From Streptococcus mitis SK597 (GTDB lineage Bacteria > Bacillota > Bacilli > Lactobacillales > Streptococcaceae), in NCBI RefSeq assembly GCF_000148545.1, contig NZ_AEDV01000018.1, positions 1-58,578 of the forward strand: a DNA stretch of 58,578 bases. The letters are read 5' to 3'. Position 1 is the stretch's first letter. Each line of letters begins with the position of its first letter. Below the pieces are notes generated by a model. That model had not been told where the DNA came from and did not search any database. It saw only the letters and a list, made by a program, of their open reading frames with translations. This document shows, in pieces, positions 45,685-56,208 of the stretch. The translations under genes were made by a program, and so were the position numbers.

Positions 45685-46905
45685 ATGTACCGTTATCAAA
45701 TTGGCATTCCCACATTAGAATATGATCAGTTTGTCAAAGACCATGAATTAGCCAATGTATTACAAAGTAGTGCTTGGGAAGAAGTGAAGTCTGATTGGCA
45801 ACATGAGAAGTTTGGTGTCTACAGGGAAGAAAAATTACTGGCGACAGCTAGTATTTTGATTAGAACTCTTCCGCTAGGCTATAAAATGTTTTACATCCCA
45901 AGAGGACCTATATTGGATTATGGGGATACAGAACTTTTGAGTTTTGTCATTCAGTCTATTAAGTCCTATGCTCGCAGTAAGAGAGCGGTTTTTGTGACTT
46001 TTGACCCAAGTATTTGCCTATCTCAAAGTTTAATCAATCAGGAAAAAACAGAATTTCCTGAAAATCTGGCTATTATTGATAGTTTGCAACAAATGGGAGT
46101 AAGGTGGTCGGGAAAAACAGAGGAAATGGGGGACACCATTCAGCCTCGTATTCAGGCAAAAATATACAAGGAAAATTTTGAAGAAGATAAACTTTCCAAG
46201 TCAACAAAACAGGCTATTCGAACAGCACGGAATAAGGGGGTAGAGATTCAATTTGGTGGAACTGAATTATTGGAGTCTTTTTCCTTTTTGATGAAAAAAA
46301 CCGAGAAGCGAAAAGAGATTCATTTGAGAAATGAAGCCTATTATAAAAAATTGTTAGATAATTTTAAGGACAAGGCCTATATCACCTTGGCAACCTTGGA
46401 TGTTTCTAAACGTTCGCAAGAATTAGAAGAACAGTTAGCGAAAAACAGAGCCTTGGAAGAGACCTTTACTGAGTCGACTCGAACTTCAAAAGTAGAAGCG
46501 CAGAAGAAGGAAAAAGAACGTTTGTTAGAGGAATTGACTTTCCTGCAGGAATATATGGATGCAGGTCAAGCAAGAGTTCCTTTAGCGGCTACCTTGACTT
46601 TAGAATTCGGACAAACTTCTGTCAATCTATACGCAGGAATGGATGAAGATTTTAGACGTTATAAAGCTCCTATTTTGACTTGGTATGAGACAGCTCGATA
46701 TTCCTTTGAACGTGGCATTTTATGGCAAAATTTAGGAGGCGTCGAGAATGCTTTAGATGGTGGACTCTATCGTTTTAAAGCTAATTTTAATCCAACGATT
46801 GAAGAATACTTGGGTGAATTTACAATGCCTACCCATCCTCTCTATCCTCTGTTAAGACTTGCTCTTGATTTCCGTAAAACATTAAGAAAAAAACATAGAA
46901 AGTAA
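45685..46905 (+). CDS. murM: tRNA-dependent amino acid ligase MurM (branched peptidoglycan)
   Basis: Adds Ser or Ala from aminoacyl-tRNA to the lysine of lipid II, first step of the dipeptide cross-bridge; mosaic alleles are linked to penicillin resistance. A FemX-type protein of 406 aa: two GNAT-like domains, with a coiled-coil arm at about residues 245-295 (rich in E, K and L: LEEQLAKNRALEE and KKEKERLLEELT). GGAGG lies upstream. Four bases separate it from murN, which places both in one operon. The allele cannot be classed without a comparison set. Confidence 0.92.
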   Translation: MYRYQIGIPTLEYDQFVKDHELANVLQSSAWEEVKSDWQHEKFGVYREEKLLATASILIRTLPLGYKMFYIPRGPILDYGDTELLSFVIQSIKSYARSKRAVFVTFDPSICLSQSLINQEKTEFPENLAIIDSLQQMGVRWSGKTEEMGDTIQPRIQAKIYKENFEEDKLSKSTKQAIRTARNKGVEIQFGGTELLESFSFLMKKTEKRKEIHLRNEAYYKKLLDNFKDKAYITLATLDVSKRSQELEEQLAKNRALEETFTESTRTSKVEAQKKEKERLLEELTFLQEYMDAGQARVPLAATLTLEFGQTSVNLYAGMDEDFRRYKAPILTWYETARYSFERGILWQNLGGVENALDGGLYRFKANFNPTIEEYLGEFTMPTHPLYPLLRLALDFRKTLRKKHRK

Positions 46906-46909
46906 GTAT

Positions 46910-48076
46910 ATGGCACTAATTACACTCACGAAAGAAGAGTTTCAGGCTTATTCTGATCAGGTTTCTTCTCGTTCCTTTATGCAATCGGTCCAGATGGGGG
47001 ACTTATTAGAAAAAAGAGGGGCTCGAATTGTTTATCTTGCTTTGAAACAAGAAGGAGAAATTCAAGTTGCAGCTCTGGTTTATAGCTTGCCCATGCTGGG
47101 TGGTCTGCATATGGAGATCAATTCGGGGCCGATTTATACCCAACAAGATGCTCTTCCAGTTTTTTATGCGGAGTTAAAAGAATATGCCAAGCAAAATGGT
47201 GTATTAGAGTTGCTTGTAAAACCTTATGAAACTTATCAAACTTTTGATAGCCAAGGTAATCCAATAGATACTGAGAAAAAAAGTATGATTCAAGGTTTAA
47301 CTGATTTAGGTTATCAATTTGATGGATTGACGACAGGTTACCCAGGTGGAGAAGTCAGCTGGCATTACATCAAAGATTTGCAAGATTATGATGCTGTTTC
47401 CTTATTGAAGTCCTTTAATAAAAATAGTATTCGCAACATTCAGTCAGCCTTGGATTTTAATATTCTTATTCGCAATGCAGAACGGGAAGAAATTCCAACG
47501 TTCAAAAAAATTATTGAAGAAACAGGTAAAAGACAAGGTTTTGAGGATAAGAATTTAGATTATTACTTTAAATTGTATGATATGTTTGGAGATAAGGCAG
47601 ATTTCCTAATTGCTGAAGTCAATCCGCAACAGTCTATAGATGCTTTAAATGTGAAGATGGCTAGTCTTGACAAGAAGTCGAAACAATTTCACCAGCAATA
47701 CCAAGCCTTGCAAAAGAAAAAAGATTTTCTAACTAGCTTGGATAGTGAGTCTGGCAATGTTGCTCTAGCTTGTGCTTTAATAATCTACACAAATACAGAG
47801 GCAACCTACTTGTTTGGGGGGTCGTACGCAGAGTATCAGAAGTTCTCAGCTCCATTTTTACTTCAATATCATGCGATGAAGCAGACAATGCAACGAAATA
47901 TCCATCAATACAACTTCCTAGGGATTCAAGGGATTTTTGATGGCAGTGATGGTGTTTTGCGTTTTAAACAAAATTTTAATGGCTATATTGTACGCAAAGC
48001 AGGTACTTTCCGTTACTATCCATCACCTTTAAAATACAAAGCTATTCAGTTATTCAAAAAAATAGTAGGACGTTAA
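46910..48076 (+). CDS. murN: tRNA-dependent alanine ligase MurN
   Basis: Adds the second residue (Ala) of the cross-bridge to the MurM product. A 388-aa FemX-family protein with the same plan as MurM, including a helical arm (about 250-285: VKMASLDKKSKQFHQQYQAL) and FLGIQGIFDGSDGVLRFKQNFNG in the second domain, which parallels a segment of MurM (LGGVENALDGGLYRFKANFN). It follows murM by four bases. Confidence 0.92.
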   Translation: MALITLTKEEFQAYSDQVSSRSFMQSVQMGDLLEKRGARIVYLALKQEGEIQVAALVYSLPMLGGLHMEINSGPIYTQQDALPVFYAELKEYAKQNGVLELLVKPYETYQTFDSQGNPIDTEKKSMIQGLTDLGYQFDGLTTGYPGGEVSWHYIKDLQDYDAVSLLKSFNKNSIRNIQSALDFNILIRNAEREEIPTFKKIIEETGKRQGFEDKNLDYYFKLYDMFGDKADFLIAEVNPQQSIDALNVKMASLDKKSKQFHQQYQALQKKKDFLTSLDSESGNVALACALIIYTNTEATYLFGGSYAEYQKFSAPFLLQYHAMKQTMQRNIHQYNFLGIQGIFDGSDGVLRFKQNFNGYIVRKAGTFRYYPSPLKYKAIQLFKKIVGR

Positions 48077-48154
48077 GATGAAAAAGTCAGTATTTAGCTT
48101 TCTTTCAGCTTCTTTTAGTAAAATAGATTTTATTTGCTAGAAAGGTGGAGGGAA

Positions 48155-48856
48155 ATGCGCTGGATTTTTCGTTTGATAGGGGCTTTCTTTTCTTTTGTGT
48201 GGCGTTTGTTTTGGCGCCTGGTTTGGATAGTTGTGCTCTTATGTGCTTTTGCTTTTGGACTTCTCTGGTATCTGAACGGGGATTTTCAAGGAGCGCTAAA
48301 GCAAGCAGAACGGTCAGTAAAGATTGGTCAACAAAGTATCGACCAATGGGAAAAAACAGGGCAACTGCCTAAGTTGAATCAGACAGATAGCCACCAACAC
48401 TCTGAAGGAAGGTGGCCGCAGGCTTCTGCTCGTATTTACCTAGATCCCCAGATGGATTCACGCTTTCAAGAGGCTTATGTAGAAGCAATCCAGAATTGGA
48501 ATCAAACTGGTGCTTTTAAGTTTGAACTGGTGACTGAGGCCAGCACGGCGGATATCTTGGCTACTGAGATGAATGACGGAGGTACTCCTGTGGCAGGAGA
48601 GGCAGAAAGTCAGACCAATCTCTTAACAGGGCAATTTTTATCCGTAACGGTGCGGTTGAATCACTATTATCTGTCCAATCCTAACTATGGCTATTCATAT
48701 GAGCGCATTGTCCATACGGCAGAACATGAGTTGGGGCATGCGATTGGCTTGGACCATACAGATGAAAAGTCTGTCATGCAACCAGCAGGTTCCTTTTATG
48801 GTATCCAGAAAGAGGATGTTGAAAGACTTCGAAAATTATATGAGACCAATGAGTAG
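48155..48856 (+). CDS. Matrixin-like membrane-anchored zinc metalloprotease
   Basis: A 233-aa protein with one N-terminal membrane helix (about 10-40) and an extracellular protease domain. HELGHAIGLDH (191-201) is the metzincin zinc site with the Met-turn at SVMQP (Met208), as in matrixins. The ATG at 48155 has AGGTGGAGG upstream; TTG at 48134 would place it inside the gene. No pro-domain cysteine switch is apparent. The substrate is unknown. Stop codon lies inside the terminator stem. Confidence 0.85.
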   Translation: MRWIFRLIGAFFSFVWRLFWRLVWIVVLLCAFAFGLLWYLNGDFQGALKQAERSVKIGQQSIDQWEKTGQLPKLNQTDSHQHSEGRWPQASARIYLDPQMDSRFQEAYVEAIQNWNQTGAFKFELVTEASTADILATEMNDGGTPVAGEAESQTNLLTGQFLSVTVRLNHYYLSNPNYGYSYERIVHTAEHELGHAIGLDHTDEKSVMQPAGSFYGIQKEDVERLRKLYETNE

Positions 48857-48880
48857 GGGACTAACTTTCCCTACTTTTTT
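48852..48880 (+). terminator. terminator overlapping the matrixin-like gene stop
   Basis: AGTAGGG (48852-48858) / CCCTACT (48869-48875) then T5; the TAG stop is part of the left arm. Confidence 0.8.
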
Positions 48881-48888
48881 GCTATAAT
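48880..48888 (+). promoter_or_regulatory. extended -10 promoter of uvrC, leaderless arrangement
   Basis: TGCTATAAT ends only six bases before the uvrC ATG (48895), so the expected start of transcription coincides with the start codon. No ribosome site fits between them. Confidence 0.65.
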
Positions 48889-48894
48889 GGAACT

Positions 48895-50742
48895 ATGAAT
48901 AACTTGATTAAATCAAAATTAGAGCTCTTGCCGACCAGCCCTGGTTGTTACATTCACAAGGATAAAAACGGCACCATTATCTATGTAGGAAAGGCTAAAA
49001 ATCTGCGTAACCGCGTGAGGTCTTATTTCCGTGGAAGTCATGATACCAAAACAGAGGCCTTGGTGTCTGAAATTGTGGATTTTGAATTTATTGTTACGGA
49101 GTCCAATATTGAGGCACTTCTCCTAGAAATCAACCTGATCAAGGAAAATAAGCCTAAATACAATATCATGCTCAAGGATGACAAGTCCTATCCTTTCATC
49201 AAAATCACCAATGAGCGCTATCCTCGTTTAATTATAACCCGTCAGGTCAAGAAGGACGGCGGTCTCTACTTTGGACCTTACCCAGATGTGGGGGCAGCCA
49301 ATGAAATCAAGCGACTACTGGATCGGATTTTCCCTTTTCGCAAGTGTACCAATCCACCGTCTAAGGTCTGTTTTTACTACCATATCGGTCAATGTATGGC
49401 CCATACCATCTGTAAGAAAGATGAGGCTTATTTCAAGTCCATGGCCCAGGAGGTCTCTGATTTTCTGAAAGGGCAGGATGACAAAATCATTGATGATCTC
49501 AAGGGCAAGATGGCAACGGCAGCCCAGACTATGGAATTTGAACGTGCAGCGGAATACCGTGATCTGATTCAGGCCATTGGAACGCTTCGAACCAAGCAAC
49601 GGGTCATGACTAAGGATCTCCAAAATCGGGATGTCTTTGGCTACTATGTGGACAAGGGCTGGATGTGTGTTCAGGTTTTCTTTGTCCGTCAGGGCAAGCT
49701 TATTGAGCGCGATGTCAATCTTTTCCCTTATTATAATGATCCGGATGAGGACTTTCTAACCTATGTAGGACAATTCTATCAAGAAAAATCTCATCTAGTT
49801 CCCAATGAGGTGCTGATTCCGCAGGATATTGACGAAGAAGCCGTCAAGGTCTTGGTAGATACCAAAATTGTCAAACCCCAGCGTGGAGAGAAAAAGCAAC
49901 TGGTCAATCTGGCTATAAAGAATGCCCGAGTCAGCCTAGAGCAGAAATTCAACCTGCTAGAGAAATCTGTTGAAAAGACTCAAGGTGCTATTGAAAATCT
50001 GGGACGCTTACTCCAAATTCCGACTCCAGTTCGCATCGAGTCCTTCGATAACTCCAACATCATGGGAACTAGCCCTGTCTCGGCTATGGTGGTCTTTGTC
50101 AATGGCAAACCAAGTAAAAAAGATTATCGTAAGTATAAAATCAAGACTGTCGTTGGACCAGACGACTATGCCAGTATGCGTGAGGTTATTCGCAGACGCT
50201 ATGGTCGAGTACAGCGTGAGGGCTTAACCCCGCCAGATTTGATTGTGATTGATGGGGGACAAGGTCAAGTCAATATTGCCAAGCAAGTTATCCAAGAAGA
50301 GCTAGGTTTGGATATCCCAATTGCTGGTTTGCAAAAGAATGACAAGCACCAAACCCATGAATTACTCTTTGGAGATCCGCTTGAGGTGGTGGAGTTGTCT
50401 CGTAATTCTCAGGAATTTTTCCTCCTCCAACGCATTCAAGATGAGGTCCACCGCTTTGCCATTACTTTCCACCGCCAACTGCGCTCCAAAAATTCCTTTT
50501 CATCACAATTGGATGGAATTGAAGGGCTGGGACCTAAACGCAAGCAGAATCTCATGAAGTATTTCAAGTCTCTAACAAAAATCAAGGAAGCCAGTGTGGA
50601 TGAGATTGTCGATGTTGGAGTACCTAGAGCGGTTGCAGAGGCTGTGCAGAGGAAGTTGAACCCGCAGGAAGAAGAGGAATTAGCTCAAGTGGCGGAAGAA
50701 AGAGTAGAATACCAAACGGAAGGAAACCACAATGAACCATAA
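48895..50742 (+). CDS. uvrC: Excinuclease ABC subunit C
   Basis: Makes the two incisions of nucleotide excision repair. A 615-aa protein: GIY-YIG nuclease ([20 protein letters not shown]) with catalytic residues, a UVR domain (about 200-235), the C-terminal RNase H-like nuclease ([29 protein letters not shown]) and a helix-hairpin-helix near residues 555-600 ([18 protein letters not shown]). Its promoter sits almost on the start codon. The end overlaps the next gene by 11 bases. Confidence 0.96.
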   Translation: MNNLIKSKLELLPTSPGCYIHKDKNGTIIYVGKAKNLRNRVRSYFRGSHDTKTEALVSEIVDFEFIVTESNIEALLLEINLIKENKPKYNIMLKDDKSYPFIKITNERYPRLIITRQVKKDGGLYFGPYPDVGAANEIKRLLDRIFPFRKCTNPPSKVCFYYHIGQCMAHTICKKDEAYFKSMAQEVSDFLKGQDDKIIDDLKGKMATAAQTMEFERAAEYRDLIQAIGTLRTKQRVMTKDLQNRDVFGYYVDKGWMCVQVFFVRQGKLIERDVNLFPYYNDPDEDFLTYVGQFYQEKSHLVPNEVLIPQDIDEEAVKVLVDTKIVKPQRGEKKQLVNLAIKNARVSLEQKFNLLEKSVEKTQGAIENLGRLLQIPTPVRIESFDNSNIMGTSPVSAMVVFVNGKPSKKDYRKYKIKTVVGPDDYASMREVIRRRYGRVQREGLTPPDLIVIDGGQGQVNIAKQVIQEELGLDIPIAGLQKNDKHQTHELLFGDPLEVVELSRNSQEFFLLQRIQDEVHRFAITFHRQLRSKNSFSSQLDGIEGLGPKRKQNLMKYFKSLTKIKEASVDEIVDVGVPRAVAEAVQRKLNPQEEEELAQVAEERVEYQTEGNHNEP

Positions 50743-51586
50743 AATCGCAATTTTATCAGATATTCATGGCAATGCAACTGCACTAGAAGCAGTGATTGCA
50801 GATGCTAAAAATCAAGGAGTCAGTGAATACTGGCTTTTGGGAGATATTTTTCTTCCTGGTCCAGGTGCAAATGACTTGGTAGCCCTGCTAAAGGACCTTC
50901 CTATCACAGCCAGTGTTCGAGGCAATTGGGATGATTGTGTCCTGGAGATCTTGGATGGGCAATATGGTTTGGAAGACCCACAAGAAATCCAGCTCATGCG
51001 AATGACCCAGTTTTTGATGGAGCGAATGGATCCTGCAACGATTGTCTGGCTACGAAGCTTACCTTTGCTGGAAAAGAAAGAAATTGACGGACTGCGCTTT
51101 TCTATCTCTCATAATTTGCCAAATAAGAATTATGGTGGTGACTTGCTAGTTGAGAATGATACAGAGAAATTTGACCAACTCCTAGATGATGAAGTTGACG
51201 TGGCAGTCTATGGTCATGTCCACAAGCAGTTGCTTCGTTATGGCAGTCAAGGGCAACAAATCATCAATCCAGGGTCGATTGGCATGCCCTATTTTAATTG
51301 GGAGGCGTTAAAAAATCACCGTGCCCAGTATGCCGTGATAGAAGTTGAAGATGGGGAATTGGTCAATATCCAATTTCGTAAAGTCGCTTATGATTATGAA
51401 GCGGAGTTAGAACTGGCCAAGTCCAAGGGACTTCCCTTTATCGAAATGTATGAAGAGCTACGAAGAGAAGACAACTATCAGGGGCACAATCTGGAACTAT
51501 TAGCAAGCTTAATTGAAAAGCATGGGTATGTAGAAGATGTGAAGAATTTCTTGGAGGCTATAAAGTCAGAATATAAGATGGACTAG
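50732..51586 (+). CDS. Calcineurin-like metallophosphoesterase
   Basis: A 284-aa phosphoesterase of the YfcE/MJ0936-like group: [41 protein letters not shown] and NPGSIGMP supply the metal ligands in the usual order. Substrate not visible. GGAAGG precedes the ATG, inside the uvrC end. It probably shares the uvrC transcript. Confidence 0.88.
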   Translation: MNHKIAILSDIHGNATALEAVIADAKNQGVSEYWLLGDIFLPGPGANDLVALLKDLPITASVRGNWDDCVLEILDGQYGLEDPQEIQLMRMTQFLMERMDPATIVWLRSLPLLEKKEIDGLRFSISHNLPNKNYGGDLLVENDTEKFDQLLDDEVDVAVYGHVHKQLLRYGSQGQQIINPGSIGMPYFNWEALKNHRAQYAVIEVEDGELVNIQFRKVAYDYEAELELAKSKGLPFIEMYEELRREDNYQGHNLELLASLIEKHGYVEDVKNFLEAIKSEYKMD

Positions 51587-51759
51587 TTTCTTTAAGCAGC
51601 TGAAAATTAATTGGAACTGGATGAGGGGATTCCTGATTTAAATGGTTTTCTTCATTCGGTTGCTTATCCTTGTTCCAGTTTGTCTCTACGAAAAATCCCT
51701 GCAAGCTCTTTCAAATTATGGTAAAATGGAAGCAGTAGAATTAGAAAAGGAAATCGATT

Positions 51760-52365
51760 ATGAAATTTCTTGAATTAAACAAAAAACGTCATGCGACTAA
51801 GCAGTTTACTGATAAGCCAGTTGATCCAAAAGATGTGCGTACGGCTATCGAAATTGCAACCTTGGCTCCAAGCGCCCACAACAGTCAGCCATGGAAATTT
51901 GTAGTGGTGCGTGAAAAAAATGCCGAGCTAGCAAAGTTGGCTTACGGTTCCAACTTTGAACAGGTATCATCAGCGCCTGTAACTATTGCCTTGTTTACAG
52001 ACACAGATTTGGCTAAACGTGCTCGTAAGATTGCCCGAGTTGGTGGAGCAAAGAATTTCTCAGAAGAACAACTACAATACTTCATGAAAAACTTGCCTGC
52101 TGAATTTGCCCGTTACAATGAACAACAAGTCAGCGACTACCTAGCCCTCAATGCAGGTTTGGTTGCTATGAATTTGGTTCTGGCTCTTACAGATCAGGGA
52201 ATCGGATCAAATCTGATTCTTGGTTTTGACAAATCAAAAGTCAACGAAGTTTTGGAAATCGAAAACCGCTTCCGCCCAGAGCTTTTGATTACAGTGGGTT
52301 ACACAGATGAAAAATTGGAACCAAGCTACCGCTTGCCAGTAGATGAAATCATCGAGAAAAGATAG
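51760..52365 (+). CDS. Nitroreductase family FMN oxidoreductase
   Basis: A 201-aa flavoprotein: KKRHATKQFTDKPV near the N-terminus, LAPSAHNSQPWKF (FMN and phosphate contacts) and GIGSNLILGFD. Reduces nitro or quinone compounds with NAD(P)H; natural substrate unknown. An extended -10 TGGTAAAAT at 51719-51727 lies 33 bases upstream. The gap 51587-51718 shows nothing else clear. Confidence 0.9.
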   Translation: MKFLELNKKRHATKQFTDKPVDPKDVRTAIEIATLAPSAHNSQPWKFVVVREKNAELAKLAYGSNFEQVSSAPVTIALFTDTDLAKRARKIARVGGAKNFSEEQLQYFMKNLPAEFARYNEQQVSDYLALNAGLVAMNLVLALTDQGIGSNLILGFDKSKVNEVLEIENRFRPELLITVGYTDEKLEPSYRLPVDEIIEKR

Positions 52366-52378
52366 AAAGAAGAAAAAA

Positions 52379-53779
52379 ATGACAGCAATTGATTTTACAG
52401 CAGAAGTAGAAAAACGCAAAGAAGACCTCTTGGCTGACTTGTTTAGCCTTTTGGAAATCAACTCTGAACGTGATGACAGCAAGGTTGATGTTGAGCATCC
52501 ATTTGGACCTGGGCCGGTAAAAGCCTTGGAAAAATTCCTTGAAATCGCAGACCGCGATGGCTACCCAACTAAAAATGTTGACAACTACGCAGGACATTTT
52601 GAGTTTGGTGATGGAGAAGAAGTTCTCGGCATCTTTGCTCACATGGATGTGGTGCCAGCTGGTAGCGGTTGGGACACAGACCCTTACACACCGACTATCA
52701 AAGACGGTCGCCTTTATGCGCGTGGGGCTTCAGACGACAAGGGTCCTACAACAGCTTGTTACTATGGCTTGAAAATCATCAAAGAATTGGGACTTCCAAC
52801 TTCTAAGAAAGTCCGCTTCATCGTCGGAACAGACGAAGAATCAGGTTGGGCAGACATGGATTACTACTTCGAACACGTAGGACTTGCAAAACCAGACTTT
52901 GGTTTCTCTCCAGACGCTGAGTTCCCTATCATCAACGGTGAAAAAGGAAATATTACTGAATACCTCCACTTTGCAGGAGAAAATACAGGTGCAACCCGTC
53001 TTCACAGCTTTACAGGTGGTTTGCGTGAAAATATGGTACCAGAATCAGCAACAGCAGTCGTTTCAGGTGATTTAGCTGACTTGCAAGCTAAACTAGATGC
53101 CTTTGTTGCAGAACACAAACTTAGAGGAGAACTCCAAGAAGAAAACGGTCAATATAAGGTGACGATCATTGGTAAATCAGCCCACGGTGCTATGCCCGCT
53201 TCAGGTGTCAATGGTGCGACTTACCTAGCCCTCTTCCTTAGCCAGTTTAACTTCGCTGGTCCAGCCAAAGACTACCTTGACATCGCTGGTAAAATTCTCT
53301 TGAACGACCATGAGGGTGAAAGTCTCAAGATTGCTCATGTGGATGAAAAGATGGGTGCCCTTTCTATGAATGCCGGTGTCTTCCGCTTTGATGAAACAAG
53401 CGCTGATAATACCATTGCCCTTAATATCCGCTATCCAAAAGGAACAAGTCCAGAGCAAATCAAGTCAATCCTTGAAAACTTGCCAGTTGCTTCTGTTAGC
53501 CTTTCTGAGCATGGTCACACCCCTCACTATGTGCCAATGGAAGATCCACTTGTGCAAACCTTGTTGAATGTTTATGAAAAACAAACTGATCTTAAAGGTC
53601 ACGAGCAAGTCATCGGTGGTGGAACCTTTGGTCGCTTGCTTGGCCGAGGTGTTGCCTACGGTGCTATGTTCCCAGACTCGATTGATACCATGCACCAAGC
53701 CAATGAATTTATCGCCTTGGATGATCTCTTCCGAGCAGCAGCAATCTATGCCGAAGCTATTTATGAATTGATCAAATAA
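52379..53779 (+). CDS. pepV: Dipeptidase PepV (M20 family)
   Basis: Zinc dipeptidase that splits dipeptides with broad specificity. A 466-aa M20 protein: GIFAHMDVVPAGSGW, GASDDKGPTTACYYG, GTDEESGWADMDYY, SAHGAMPASGVNG and GGGTFGRLLGRG carry the metal ligands and catalytic Glu. The start at 52379 (MTAIDFTAEVEK) is preferred over ATG at 52343. It lies 13 bases after the nitroreductase gene. Confidence 0.93.
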   Translation: MTAIDFTAEVEKRKEDLLADLFSLLEINSERDDSKVDVEHPFGPGPVKALEKFLEIADRDGYPTKNVDNYAGHFEFGDGEEVLGIFAHMDVVPAGSGWDTDPYTPTIKDGRLYARGASDDKGPTTACYYGLKIIKELGLPTSKKVRFIVGTDEESGWADMDYYFEHVGLAKPDFGFSPDAEFPIINGEKGNITEYLHFAGENTGATRLHSFTGGLRENMVPESATAVVSGDLADLQAKLDAFVAEHKLRGELQEENGQYKVTIIGKSAHGAMPASGVNGATYLALFLSQFNFAGPAKDYLDIAGKILLNDHEGESLKIAHVDEKMGALSMNAGVFRFDETSADNTIALNIRYPKGTSPEQIKSILENLPVASVSLSEHGHTPHYVPMEDPLVQTLLNVYEKQTDLKGHEQVIGGGTFGRLLGRGVAYGAMFPDSIDTMHQANEFIALDDLFRAAAIYAEAIYELIK

Positions 53780-53785
53780 AACGAT

Positions 53786-53819
53786 AGAAGTCTGAGATTA
53801 TATGCTTAGACTTCTTTTT
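53786..53819 (+). terminator. rho-independent terminator after pepV
   Basis: AGAAGTCT (53786-53793) / AGACTTCT (53808-53815) then TTTT. Confidence 0.78.
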
Positions 53820-53832
53820 GGAGGGAAAGTAG

Positions 53833-54423
53833 ATGTCTCAAATTGAAAGAATCAAGCAGGCTATTATGGCAGATCCGCAGAATGCTACCTATACAGAGCG
53901 TGGCATCGAGCCTCTCTTTGCAGCGCCAAAGACTGCTCGCATCAATATCATCGGTCAGGCACCGGGACTTAAAACCCAAGAAGCAGGCCTTTACTGGAAG
54001 GACAGAAGTGGTGACCGCTTGCGGGACTGGCTAGGTGTGGATGAAGATACCTTTTACAATTCAGGTTATTTTGCTGTTCTGCCTATGGATTTCTACTTTC
54101 CAGGGCATGGAAAATCAGGTGACCTGCCACCGAGAACTGGCTTTGCAGAAAAATGGCATCCACAGCTCTTGCAAGAATTACCAGATATTCAATTGACCCT
54201 CTTGATTGGCCAATATGCCCAAGCCTATTATTTGCAGGAGAAAGTCAGTGGCAAGGTGACAGAACGGGTAAAACATTACCAGAACTACTTGCCAACCTAT
54301 TTTCCATTAGTTCACCCCTCACCGCGAAATCAAATCTGGATGGCCAAAAATTCTTGGTTTGAGTCAGAAGTGGTGCCAGATTTGAAAAAAAGAATTAAAA
54401 CTATTTTAGGAGAAAAAGAATGA
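53833..54423 (+). CDS. Uracil-DNA glycosylase superfamily protein
   Basis: A 196-aa protein with INIIGQAPGLKTQEAG near residue 38 (motif 1), LTLLIGQYAQAYYL and a C-terminal VHPSPRNQIW (motif 2, H-P-S-P-R-N). Expected to remove uracil or a related base from DNA. This is not the classic Ung sequence (no GQDPYH). GGAGG is upstream. Overlaps the rhodanese start by four bases. Confidence 0.85.
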   Translation: MSQIERIKQAIMADPQNATYTERGIEPLFAAPKTARINIIGQAPGLKTQEAGLYWKDRSGDRLRDWLGVDEDTFYNSGYFAVLPMDFYFPGHGKSGDLPPRTGFAEKWHPQLLQELPDIQLTLLIGQYAQAYYLQEKVSGKVTERVKHYQNYLPTYFPLVHPSPRNQIWMAKNSWFESEVVPDLKKRIKTILGEKE

Positions 54424-54707
54424 AAGAAATAGCCTTTGACGCATTTTACCAGCTTTACCAAAATGACCAACTTTCTCTAGTGGACGTGAGAGAAGTGGAT
54501 GAGTTTGAAGCTCTTCATTTAGAAGGCGCCCACAACCTGCCACTGAGTCAATTGGCTGATACTTATGATCAATTGGACAAGGACCAGTTACATTATGTCA
54601 TTTGCAAATCTGGAATGAGATCGGCGCGTGCTTGCCAATTCTTATCAGAACAAGGTTATGAGGTTATCAATGTACAAGGTGGCATGTTAGCCTTTGAAGA
54701 ACTGTAA
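54420..54707 (+). CDS. Rhodanese-like single-domain protein
   Basis: A 95-aa rhodanese: SLVDVREVDEFEALHLEGAHNLPLSQL and the active loop YVICKSGMRSARA with Cys near residue 62. Likely a sulfur carrier or transferase; partner unknown. ATG overlaps the preceding stop (ATGA), so translation is coupled with the glycosylase gene. Confidence 0.88.
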   Translation: MKEIAFDAFYQLYQNDQLSLVDVREVDEFEALHLEGAHNLPLSQLADTYDQLDKDQLHYVICKSGMRSARACQFLSEQGYEVINVQGGMLAFEEL

Positions 54708-54834
54708 ACATTAGAATTTTCTCCTGCTTGGTGTGGACTGGGTAGGGGATTTTATTGTTAGACAATTCTCATTTTTAAGAATCTTGAAAACATTCAATAT
54801 TTACTTCGTGATACTTTTTTCATACTCCTATTCA

Positions 54835-54843
54835 TGATATACT
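54835..54843 (+). promoter_or_regulatory. extended -10 promoter of brnQ
   Basis: TGATATACT 35 bases before the brnQ start. Confidence 0.55.
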
Positions 54844-54877
54844 AGGTCAGTATTTTATAAATATGAAGGAGATTTTC

Positions 54878-56203
54878 ATGGCTAAAAAAGGTGCCTTAAC
54901 AGGTTTACTCCTGTTTGGAATATTTTTTGGTGCGGGGAACTTGATTTTTCCGCCTTCTCTAGGTGCTCTATCTGGAGAACATTTTCTTCCTGCCATCGCA
55001 GGTTTTGTCTTTTCAGGCGTCGGTATCGCCGTCTTGACCCTGATTATTGGAACGCTAAATCCTAAAGGATATATCTACGAGATTTCAACAAAGATAGCGC
55101 CTTGGTTTGCGACTCTTTACCTCTCAATTCTTTACTTGTCAATCGGTCCATTCTTTGCTATCCCACGTACAGCTACAACAGCTTACGAAGTAGGGATTAG
55201 CCCTCTTTTGTCGGATGCAAATAAAGGTCTTGGTTTGATTGTCTTTACAGTTCTGTATTTTGCAGCAGCCTATTTGATTTCGCTTAATCCATCAAAAATC
55301 TTGGACCGTATCGGCCGTATCCTAACACCAGTCTTTGCGATTTTGATTGTTATCTTGGTTGTTCTGGGAGCTTTCAAATACGGTGGAACAAGTCCTCAAG
55401 CTGCTTCAGCTGCTTATCAAGCTTCTGCCTTTGGTACAGGATTCCTAGAAGGTTACAATACCTTGGACGCCCTTGCCTCAGTTGCCTTCAGTGTAATCGC
55501 AGTTCAAACCTTGAAACAACTTGGATTTTCAAGTAAGAAAGAATACATTTCAACTATTTGGGTTGTTGGTATCGTTGTTGCCCTTGCCTTCAGCGCCCTT
55601 TACATCGGGTTAGGTTTCCTTGGAAATCATTTCCCAGTACCAGCTGAAGCGATGAAGGGTGGAACACCAGGTGTCTACATCTTGTCACAAGCTACTCAAG
55701 AAATCTTTGGTTCAACAGCTCAACTCTTCCTTGCAGCTATGGTTACTGTAACCTGCTTCACAACTACAGTTGGTTTGATTGTGTCAACAGCTGAGTTCTT
55801 TAATGAACGCTTCCCACAAATCAGCTATAAGGTTTATGCGACCGCCTTTACCTTGATTGGATTTGCCATTGCTAATTTGGGCCTTGATGCGATTATCAAG
55901 TACTCAATTCCAGTACTGGTTATCTTGTACCCAATCACCATTGCCATCGTTATGATTGTCATTGTCAACAAATTCGTGGCTCTTTCAAAACCAGGTATGC
56001 AGTTGACAATTGCTGTTGTTACAGCTATTGCTATTGCAAGCGTACTAGGAAGCTCGTTTAAGGTTGAGTTTCTTGCAAACCTTGTCAAGGCTCTTCCTTT
56101 TGCTAAGGCATCACTCCCATGGTTGGTACCAGCCATTGTCGGGATCTTGCTCTCATTGGTTCTACCAAACAAGCAAGAAAGCGATGTTTTTGAAATGGAA
56201 TAA
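54878..56203 (+). CDS. brnQ: Branched-chain amino acid:cation symporter
   Basis: A 441-aa LIVCS-family permease with about 12 membrane helices: LLFGIFFGAGNLIFPPSLG at the first helix is the family hallmark, followed by GPFFAIPRTATTAYEVG and GFLEGYNTLDALASVAFS. Takes up Leu, Ile and Val. The start at 54878 (MAKKGALTG) is nine bases after AAGGAG; an ATG at 54863 lies over that ribosome site and is not favoured. Confidence 0.93.
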   Translation: MAKKGALTGLLLFGIFFGAGNLIFPPSLGALSGEHFLPAIAGFVFSGVGIAVLTLIIGTLNPKGYIYEISTKIAPWFATLYLSILYLSIGPFFAIPRTATTAYEVGISPLLSDANKGLGLIVFTVLYFAAAYLISLNPSKILDRIGRILTPVFAILIVILVVLGAFKYGGTSPQAASAAYQASAFGTGFLEGYNTLDALASVAFSVIAVQTLKQLGFSSKKEYISTIWVVGIVVALAFSALYIGLGFLGNHFPVPAEAMKGGTPGVYILSQATQEIFGSTAQLFLAAMVTVTCFTTTVGLIVSTAEFFNERFPQISYKVYATAFTLIGFAIANLGLDAIIKYSIPVLVILYPITIAIVMIVIVNKFVALSKPGMQLTIAVVTAIAIASVLGSSFKVEFLANLVKALPFAKASLPWLVPAIVGILLSLVLPNKQESDVFEME

Positions 56204-56208
56204 TCACT

